Source: DASPTT01 sp035623275 (lineage in GTDB: Bacteria > Actinomycetota > Acidimicrobiia > Acidimicrobiales > UBA8190). Taken from it: a stretch of 17,635 nucleotides of DNA. The notes beneath the pieces are model-generated. The model was not told the origin of the DNA. It made no database searches and saw nothing but the letters and a program-made list of their open reading frames with translations. Location of the stretch: NCBI GenBank assembly GCA_035623275.1, contig DASPTT010000118.1, forward strand, positions 1 to 17,635, written 5' to 3'. Of the stretch, positions 7,751 to 12,558 are shown in pieces; positions within the stretch are counted from its first letter, which is position 1, and each line of letters opens with the position of its first letter. The translations under genes were made by a program, and so were the position numbers.

Positions 7751-9042
7751 GGGTGGTCCTTTCCTGCGGGCGGCGGCGACGGCCACGGCGCCGCCGCGCG
7801 CTCGGGGGGTGTGCGTGCCGGCAGCGACAGCCGGTGGACGGCGAGGAACCGCACCGGCGCGGCGGCGGCCGTGCCGAGGAGCACGGCGGCGGTCTGGGCG
7901 CCCAGGGTGGTGGCACCGACGAGCTGTGCCGCCAGCAAAGCCCCGGTGGTGAGCGCCAGGCTCGCCCCGGTGGCCAGGAGCAGCCCCAGCCGGAGGCGTG
8001 GCGCGCAGAGGCGCGTGACCGGGCCGGGCCGCAACCATCGATGGGCCAGGGCGTTGGCGGCCCCGGTCGCCACCAGCGCCAGGGCATTCGCCGCCAGGGC
8101 GCCGAGGAGGGGACGCAGCGCCAGGAACAGCGCCAGGTAGGCGATGGTGCTGACCACGCCCACACCCGCCACCCGGGCCAAGGCGTTGGGCCCGCCGTCA
8201 CCGTGGCGGCAGGGGATGGCGGCCCGGTCGCTGCCGGCGACGGCCGTGTGCAGGAGGCGCCAGATGCCCAGCAGGTCCGCTCGTGCCGTGGCCACGATGT
8301 CCACGCGTGAGTCGGGGTCGTCCGTCCAGTCGACCGGCACCTCGTGGATCCGCAGTCCGTTGCGCTGCGCCACCACGAGGAGCTCGGTGTCGAAGAACCA
8401 GCCGTCGTCCGCCACCAGGGGGAGCAGCGCCCGCACCGCCTCGGCGCGCACGGCCTTGAACCCGCACTGGGCATCGCTGAACCGGCCCCCCAGCGTGGCG
8501 CGGACGATGCGGTTGTAGCCGCGTGAGATGAGCTCGCGCTTGGGCCCGCGCACGACCCGGGAACCCGACGCCAGGCGCGTGCCGATGGCGAGGTCGCTGT
8601 GGCCGGAGAGCAGCGGAGCCACCAGCGGCAGCAGGGCGTCGAGGTCGGTCGACAGGTCGACGTCCATGTAGGCGACGACCGCGGCAGTGCTGGCCTCCCA
8701 CGTCGCCCGCAAGGCGCCGCCGCGGCCCTTGCGGCCGATGCGCACCGCCCGTACCCCCGGCGTCGTCCGGGCCAGATCGGCGGCGACGGCCCAGGTGCGG
8801 TCGGTGCTGGCGTTGTCGGCGACGGTGATCGTCGCCGCGAAGGGGAAGCGCTCGTCGAGGTACCGGCACAGCCGCCCGACGTTGGCGGCCAGCACGGCCT
8901 CCTCGTTGTGGACGGGGAGCACGATCTCGACGTCTGCGCGGGTGCCGACCGTCCGGGCGGCATCGGCCGAGCCGAGCCGAGCCGAACCCACGGGCTCGCC
9001 GAGGGGGACCGATGTGGGCGCAACCGTGCCGATGGCGCTCAT
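7747..9042 (-). CDS. GT2 polyprenyl-phosphate glycosyltransferase fused to a GtrA-like membrane domain
   Basis: A 431-residue protein. Residues 38-265 form a GT2 (GT-A fold) domain of the dolichol-phosphate mannose synthase type: VEIVLPVHNEE (38-48), ADNASTDRTW (75-84), the metal-binding DVDLSTD (127-133), SDAQCGFKA (189-197) and VDWTDDPDSRVDI (237-249). Residues 288-405 carry four hydrophobic segments as in GtrA/DPMS membrane domains, which help flip or dock lipid-linked sugars. The likely reaction is sugar transfer from a nucleotide sugar to polyprenyl phosphate, supplying the coupled YkcB-like enzyme. The ATG at 9042 was taken; the upstream in-frame extension is low-complexity and runs through the divergent promoter. 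No strong ribosome site is seen. A four-copy GCCGA repeat lies in the N-terminal tail (residues 20-26), ahead of the conserved domain. Confidence 0.92.
   Translation of the reverse strand: MSAIGTVAPTSVPLGEPVGSARLGSADAARTVGTRADVEIVLPVHNEEAVLAANVGRLCRYLDERFPFAATITVADNASTDRTWAVAADLARTTPGVRAVRIGRKGRGGALRATWEASTAAVVAYMDVDLSTDLDALLPLVAPLLSGHSDLAIGTRLASGSRVVRGPKRELISRGYNRIVRATLGGRFSDAQCGFKAVRAEAVRALLPLVADDGWFFDTELLVVAQRNGLRIHEVPVDWTDDPDSRVDIVATARADLLGIWRLLHTAVAGSDRAAIPCRHGDGGPNALARVAGVGVVSTIAYLALFLALRPLLGALAANALALVATGAANALAHRWLRPGPVTRLCAPRLRLGLLLATGASLALTTGALLAAQLVGATTLGAQTAAVLLGTAAAAPVRFLAVHRLSLPARTPPERAAAPWPSPPPAGKDHP
8966..8985 (-). repeat. Four tandem copies of the pentamer GCCGA (TCGGC on the coding strand)
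   Basis: Four perfect head-to-tail copies of a five-base unit lie inside the N-terminal coding part of the GT2-GtrA gene, before the catalytic domain. A gain or loss of one unit would shift the reading frame, so the tract has the layout of a contingency locus. Four copies is short for slipped-strand variation, and chance in a GC-rich sequence is possible. Confidence 0.75.
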
Positions 9043-9106
9043 AGGGGCATCGTGCGGGTCGCACCTCAACGCCCGCTGTGGACCGCCTGGAAATCCGCCG
9101 AGAGTT

Positions 9107-9126
9107 CGGGACCCGATCGGGCCCCG
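9107..9126. promoter_or_regulatory. 20-bp near-perfect palindrome in the divergent intergenic region
   Basis: Arms CGGGACCCGA (9107-9116) and TCGGGCCCCG (9117-9126) are reverse complements except for one pair (A9111/C9122), with no loop. The site lies between the divergent starts of the GT2-GtrA gene (9042) and the sulfatase gene (9186), 65 and 60 bases away. A loop-free symmetric site of this size is usual for a homodimeric regulator. No regulator gene is adjacent and I cannot name the protein that would bind. Confidence 0.45.
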
Positions 9127-9185
9127 GCGTGCTAGACCGCCACAGGGTCGGCTCGCGAGCGCCGACGGACGGACGGAGACCGGTG

Positions 9186-10817
9186 ATGGACGAGCGCCCC
9201 AACGTCTTGGTGGTGATGACCGACGAGGAGCGGTATCCGCCACCCTACGAGCAGGAGGCGCTGGCGACGTTCCGCCGCACGCAGCTGCCGGCGCGTGAAC
9301 GCCTCCGGCACCGGGGCGTGGAGCTCCACCGCCACTATGCGGGCTCCACCGCCTGCCTGCCCAGCCGGGCCACGCTCTTCACGGGGCAGTACCCCTCCCT
9401 CCACGGTGTGACCAATACCGACGGCATGGCCAAGCGCGTCCACGACCCGGCAATGTCGTGGCTCGACCCGGATACGGTGCCGACGCTGGGCGACTGGTTC
9501 CGGGCCGCGGGCTACCGGACCCACTACCGCGGGAAGTGGCACATCTCGCACGCGGACCTGCCGATCCCGGGTACCGGGCAGTTCCTGGCGACGAACGACG
9601 ACGAGGGGACGGTGGACGCGGCGGCCGTCGACGCCTACCGGCGTGCCGATCGGCTGGATTCCTTCGGGTTCTCGGGCTGGATCGGACGCGAGCCCCATGG
9701 CGCGGCCAGGGGCGATTCCGGGATGATCAAGGACGGCACCTACGCGGAGCAGGTCGTCCAGCTCTTCGCGGAGCTGGGCGGGTCACGTACCGAGGGGCCA
9801 TGGCTCGCCGTGGCCTCGTTCGTCAACCCGCACGACATCGCCTTCAGCGGCTTCGGGTGGGAGCAGATCCTGCGCTTCGGCCCGCCCGACGACGCGGTGC
9901 CGTCGATCGCGGAGCCGCCCTCGCAGTCCGATTCGTTCGACGGGCGCCCGGCCGCGCACCGGATCTTCGTGGACACGTGGGCGAAGATGCTCTACGAGCA
10001 GGACCGCGACGAGACCTACCGACGGCTGTACCACCACCTCATCCGGCACGTCGACGGGGCCGTCGGGCGGATCCTCGACGCCTTGGAGGCGTCGGGCATG
10101 TGGCACGAGACGATCATCGTGTTCACCTCGGACCACGGCGACCTGCTCGGTGCCCACGGCGGGATGCTCCAGAAATGGCACAACGCCTTCGACGAGGCGG
10201 TGCGGGTGCCCATGCTCGTCTCCGGACCGGGGATCACGCCCGGCCGGGACGTGCATCATCTGCCCACCAGCCACGTCGACGTGATCCCCACGCTCATGGG
10301 CCTGGCCGGCGTCGACGTCGAGCGCGCCCGCGCCGGGGTGGCCGAGCACCACGTCGAGCGTCATCCGCTGCCCGGGCGCGACCTCAGTGCGCTCGTCACC
10401 GGGGCGTCCGAGGGCACCGGGCTCGACGCGCCCATCTACTTCATGACGGAGGACGAAGTCAGCCGGGGCGCGTCGCAGGTGAACCTGTTCTCCAACCAGC
10501 CCTACGACTGCGTGCCCCCGCCCCAGAAGGTCGAGTCGGTCGTCGCCTCCCTGCCCACCGGCGACGGGGGCGAGCCCGAGCTCTGGAAACTCAACCACTA
10601 CTACGACCGGCTCGACGAGTGGCACGCGGCGCACGGCGTGGCGGTCAACCCGTTCCTGGGTGCGCCGGCGGAGCCCGACTGGGAGCTCTACAACCTCACG
10701 GCGGACCCCGAAGAGCGCGTCAACCGCTTCGGCGAGCCCGGCGCCCCGGTCAGCCGGCTGCAGTCGACGCTCGAAGGGCAGCGGGAGTCCAAGCGCGCCC
10801 TGCCCACGCTTCGCTGA
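9186..10817 (+). CDS. Sulfatase of the formylglycine (type I) family
   Basis: A 543-residue member of the alkaline phosphatase superfamily, predicted to hydrolyse a sulfate ester, though some relatives act on phosphonates. The active-site signature is C57-L-P-S-R-A-T-L-F-T-G (57-67), where Cys57 would be oxidised to formylglycine by an enzyme not encoded here. Other family motifs: metal-binding Asp13 in PNVLVVMTDEER, GKWH (116-119), NPHD (214-217), the metal-binding FTSDHGDLLGAHG (313-325) and HVDVIPTLMGLAG (363-375). There is no signal peptide, so it should act in the cytoplasm unless exported otherwise. The ATG at 9186 was chosen because it begins just before the first conserved strand and has GGACGGAGA upstream; an adjacent in-frame GTG at 9183 is equivalent. 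The substrate (aryl, choline or sugar sulfate) cannot be decided. Confidence 0.92.
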   Translation: MDERPNVLVVMTDEERYPPPYEQEALATFRRTQLPARERLRHRGVELHRHYAGSTACLPSRATLFTGQYPSLHGVTNTDGMAKRVHDPAMSWLDPDTVPTLGDWFRAAGYRTHYRGKWHISHADLPIPGTGQFLATNDDEGTVDAAAVDAYRRADRLDSFGFSGWIGREPHGAARGDSGMIKDGTYAEQVVQLFAELGGSRTEGPWLAVASFVNPHDIAFSGFGWEQILRFGPPDDAVPSIAEPPSQSDSFDGRPAAHRIFVDTWAKMLYEQDRDETYRRLYHHLIRHVDGAVGRILDALEASGMWHETIIVFTSDHGDLLGAHGGMLQKWHNAFDEAVRVPMLVSGPGITPGRDVHHLPTSHVDVIPTLMGLAGVDVERARAGVAEHHVERHPLPGRDLSALVTGASEGTGLDAPIYFMTEDEVSRGASQVNLFSNQPYDCVPPPQKVESVVASLPTGDGGEPELWKLNHYYDRLDEWHAAHGVAVNPFLGAPAEPDWELYNLTADPEERVNRFGEPGAPVSRLQSTLEGQRESKRALPTLR

Positions 10818-10825
10818 CCCCGGGA

Positions 10826-10838
10826 CGGGCCGCGCCCG
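10826..10838 (+). repeat. Short GC-rich hairpin between the sulfatase and thiamine-binding genes
   Basis: CGGGC (10826-10830) and GCCCG (10834-10838) form a 5-bp stem with a 3-nt loop; an alternative CCGGG/CCCGG pairing (10820-10824 with 10835-10839) covers the same bases. It starts 8 bases after the sulfatase stop and has no T tract. It could weaken readthrough or mean nothing in this base composition. Confidence 0.25.
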
Positions 10839-10854
10839 GTGGCAGCATGGCGGC

Positions 10855-11148
10855 ATGATCGCTGCCTTCTCCATCACCCCCATCGGCACCGGCGAGTCGG
10901 TCGGTGACCTCGTCGCCGAGGCCGTGCGCATCGTGCGGGCCAGCGGCCTGCCGTGTGAGACGAACGCCATGTTCACCAACGTGGAAGGCGAGTACGGCGA
11001 GGTGATGGCGGTCATCGGGCGATGTATCGACGCGGTGTCGGCGACGGCGCCACGGGTGTCGGTCGTGATCAAGCTCGACGTACGCGCCGGGCACTCGGCG
11101 CACCAGATGCGGGACAAGGTGGCGTCGATCGAACGCCGACTCTCGTAG
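10855..11148 (+). CDS. Thiamine-binding protein family (MTH1187/YkoF-like)
   Basis: A 97-residue cytoplasmic protein of the MTH1187/YkoF ferredoxin-like fold family (PF01910 type). The sequence starts MIAAFSITPIGTGESVGDLV, then has EAVRIVRASGLPCETNAMFTNVEGEYGEVM and a final strand SVVIKLDVRAG with helix MRDKVASIERRL, which is the family's beta-alpha-beta layout. Members bind thiamine or related ligands as dimers or tetramers, but for most the ligand is untested. The length equals the family norm. The ATG at 10855 gives the usual N-terminus; an ATG at 10847 is out of frame and meets a stop at once. It lies 37 bp after the sulfatase gene on the same strand and may be read from the same promoter. 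No thiamine riboswitch is visible before it. Confidence 0.88.
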   Translation: MIAAFSITPIGTGESVGDLVAEAVRIVRASGLPCETNAMFTNVEGEYGEVMAVIGRCIDAVSATAPRVSVVIKLDVRAGHSAHQMRDKVASIERRLS

Positions 11149-11160
11149 CGCCGCGTGGCG
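11149..11160. terminator. Minimal hairpin between convergent genes
   Basis: CGCC (11149-11152), loop GCGT and GGCG (11157-11160) fill exactly the 12 bases between the stop of the thiamine-binding gene and the stop of the convergent hypothetical gene. It might serve both directions, but the 4-bp stem is weak and lacks a T tract. Confidence 0.25.
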
Positions 11161-11796
11161 TCACTCGAACTGGAGGAACGGGCTGGGTGGGCGGTACTCG
11201 AGGGGCACGTCCTCGATCCCGTCGTAGGTCTGGACGACGACGAGGTTGGCCGCGTCGGGATCTGGGAACACGCTGCACAGCGTGAGGTCTCGGGCCACGG
11301 CGAAGGCGTCGACCGCGGCGACGTCGCCGGCCCGCAGTTCCTCGAAACCGCCGATCGTCGTCCGGCCCACCAGGCAGTAGACGCAGGTGTCGGCGTCGAC
11401 GCCGACCGTGCGGCTGATCATCACGTGGTCCCGGCCGTCGGGGAGGGCATGGACGGCGGCGTCCCCCGTCCCCACGGTCTCCTCGAGCGGCCCGGGTGCG
11501 TCCCCGTCCGCGCGTGCCGACGAGTGGCGCAGGTTCTCCATGGCCAGGAAGGCCGCGGCCGCATACGGCTCGCCGGTGGGAGACGTGTCCTCGGGTGTCG
11601 GCACGCCCTCGGGGGCCACAGGGCGGTCCTCCCCGCCGGTCGACGAGGATGCGAGACCGGTGCCGGGCGCGTCCACGCGGTGGGGCGTGAAGACCGACGC
11701 ACGGTCGGGTCGCGCCGGTGGTGGGGGCACGCCCCAGTCGTGGACCTCGGCGGCGCCCCAGTCCTTCGATCCGTCCTCACGCCGGTCGCGGCTCAC
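11161..11796 (-). CDS. Hypothetical protein, 211 residues, unrecognised
   Basis: I do not recognise a family. Residues 1-75 are hydrophilic and rich in Pro, Asp, Ser and Thr, probably disordered. Residues about 76-211 look folded: AAAAFLAMENLRH, then GRDHVMISRTVGVDADTCVY (122-141) with a C-x2-C pair, VGRTTIGGFEELRAGDVAAV and a closing LVVVQTYDGIEDVPLEYRPP. No signal peptide or membrane helix is seen. The minus frame was judged coding because its composition is balanced and acidic, while the opposite frame is rich in His, Arg and Gly as expected of a shadow. The start is a GTG at 11796 with no clear ribosome site, so the true start may be elsewhere, for example the ATG of Met85. It lies 64 bp downstream of the Cys-rich gene on the same strand and may be co-transcribed with it. 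Confidence 0.65.
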   Translation of the reverse strand: MSRDRREDGSKDWGAAEVHDWGVPPPPARPDRASVFTPHRVDAPGTGLASSSTGGEDRPVAPEGVPTPEDTSPTGEPYAAAAFLAMENLRHSSARADGDAPGPLEETVGTGDAAVHALPDGRDHVMISRTVGVDADTCVYCLVGRTTIGGFEELRAGDVAAVDAFAVARDLTLCSVFPDPDAANLVVVQTYDGIEDVPLEYRPPSPFLQFE

Positions 11797-11860
11797 CGCA
11801 GAGGACGATAGGTCGCGCGCCGCTCCCAGCGCGCCGGCGGACGCGTCCGACCGGGCGGGA

Positions 11861-12295
11861 TCAGCGCGTGAAGTGGAGGCTGGCCTCGACGCACTCGACC
11901 AGTTCGGCGGCGGACCCGGCGCGGCGAGCGGCGGACGGGCCGTGCAGCCGATGCCAGGCGCCCGACCGGGCGTGGGCCTGGACCACCACGGGCGTCTCGG
12001 GGTGCAGCCGCCCGAGCCCCGCGAGCACGTTGCCGTAGCAGGGGCCGTCCGCCGGGAGCGCGCACACCACGGCGTCGGCCGATTCGACCAGCGCGCATCG
12101 GTTGCCGCCCAAGAGCGGGCACCACACCGGCGATGCCCCCTCGGGTCCGGGGCACCACGAGACCCGGTAGCCCGCGTCCTCCAGGATGTCCCAGATGGCG
12201 GCCGTCTCGGCCGATTCGGGGGCCTCGAGCAGGACCTCGGGCCGGGCCCGTCGCCCCGCCTCCACGACGCCTCGCTCCTGCACCGTCGTGTCCAT
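11861..12295 (-). CDS. Cys-rich small protein with receiver-like layout, function unknown
   Basis: A 144-residue protein that I cannot assign to a named family. After a polar tail (1-18) the pattern EVLLEAP, a helix AETAAIWDILEDAGY, a strand RVSWCPG, then SADAVVCALP and TPVVVQAHA resembles the alternating strands and helices of a receiver or Rossmann-like domain, but no phosphoacceptor Asp is evident. Cysteines occur at 48, 59, 67, 78 and 86, with one more at 135; the C-P-x-L-x-G-x-x-C segment (59-67) could bind metal or form disulfides. The start is well supported: AGGAGG lies 5 bases before the ATG at 12295, the best ribosome site in the window. Upstream lie a hairpin overlapping that site and a DosR-like palindrome, so regulation by redox or oxygen state is conceivable but only inferred. 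Confidence 0.75.
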   Translation of the reverse strand: MDTTVQERGVVEAGRRARPEVLLEAPESAETAAIWDILEDAGYRVSWCPGPEGASPVWCPLLGGNRCALVESADAVVCALPADGPCYGNVLAGLGRLHPETPVVVQAHARSGAWHRLHGPSAARRAGSAAELVECVEASLHFTR

Positions 12296-12298
12296 GTC

Positions 12299-12317
12299 GA
12301 CCTCCTCTCGTGAGGTC
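12299..12317 (-). promoter_or_regulatory. Hairpin covering the ribosome-binding site of the Cys-rich gene
   Basis: On the minus strand GACCTC and GAGGTC form a 6-bp perfect stem around the 7-base loop ACGAGAG. The 3' arm contains most of the AGGAGG Shine-Dalgarno sequence of the gene starting at 12295, so the folded RNA would hide it. The arms end 4 bases before the ATG. A role in translational control is inferred from geometry alone. Confidence 0.4.
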
Positions 12318-12358
12318 ACGCTCGTGGACAGGATGTGGCGCGCCGGACCGTCCAGATA

Positions 12359-12372
12359 GGGAACTAGGTCCC
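12359..12372 (-). promoter_or_regulatory. DosR/DevR-like box upstream of the Cys-rich gene
   Basis: The minus strand reads GGGACCTAGTTCCC. It keeps the 14-base length and the outer GGGAC and TCCC blocks of the mycobacterial DosR consensus (GGGACTWWNGTCCC), with mismatches at the sixth and tenth positions. Its centre is about 70 bases before the ATG at 12295. It lies in the 263-bp divergent region and could also serve the plus-strand pseudokinase gene. A second short palindrome, GGACGGTCC on the minus strand, lies at 12345-12353. No clear -10 element is seen. Confidence 0.35.
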
Positions 12373-12558
12373 GGCATGCGGTCCGACCCGGAGGTGCAGG
12401 TCGAGGGCTGAGGTCCGCCGGCCGGCGGGCGCGACGTCCCCCGGCCGGGGGCCCGGTGCAAGACTCCGGGCACGAGCGCTGCCCGATCCCCAGGCGACAC
12501 CACGATCGCCGCGCCGGCGTCGTGGCCCCCTGCGCTGGCCTGTGCGCTCGTCGCCTCC

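Noticed and set aside
5666..8140. 824-codon plus-strand open frame opposite the YkcB-like gene
   Set aside because: No recognisable domain, Arg/Gly/Gln-rich; it mirrors the minus-strand membrane enzyme.
9107..9126. Reading the 20-bp palindrome as a DosR box
   Set aside because: The GGGAC block is present, but the spacing between the half-sites is longer than the 14-base DosR site, so it was kept only as an unnamed operator candidate.
10818..10854. Thiamine riboswitch before the thiamine-binding-family gene
   Set aside because: Only 37 bases separate it from the sulfatase stop and the conserved THI-box elements are absent.
11155..11811. Plus-strand frame opposite the 211-residue hypothetical gene
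   Set aside because: Its composition (His, Arg, Gly, Val) is that of a shadow; the minus frame has a balanced acidic composition and a plausible folded part.
12376..12411. Eleven-codon mini-ORF (ATG at 12376) just upstream of and in frame with the pseudokinase gene
   Set aside because: Considered as a leader peptide, but there is no ribosome site, no attenuator structure or codon run, and the first codon lies close to the DosR-like box; chance is as likely.
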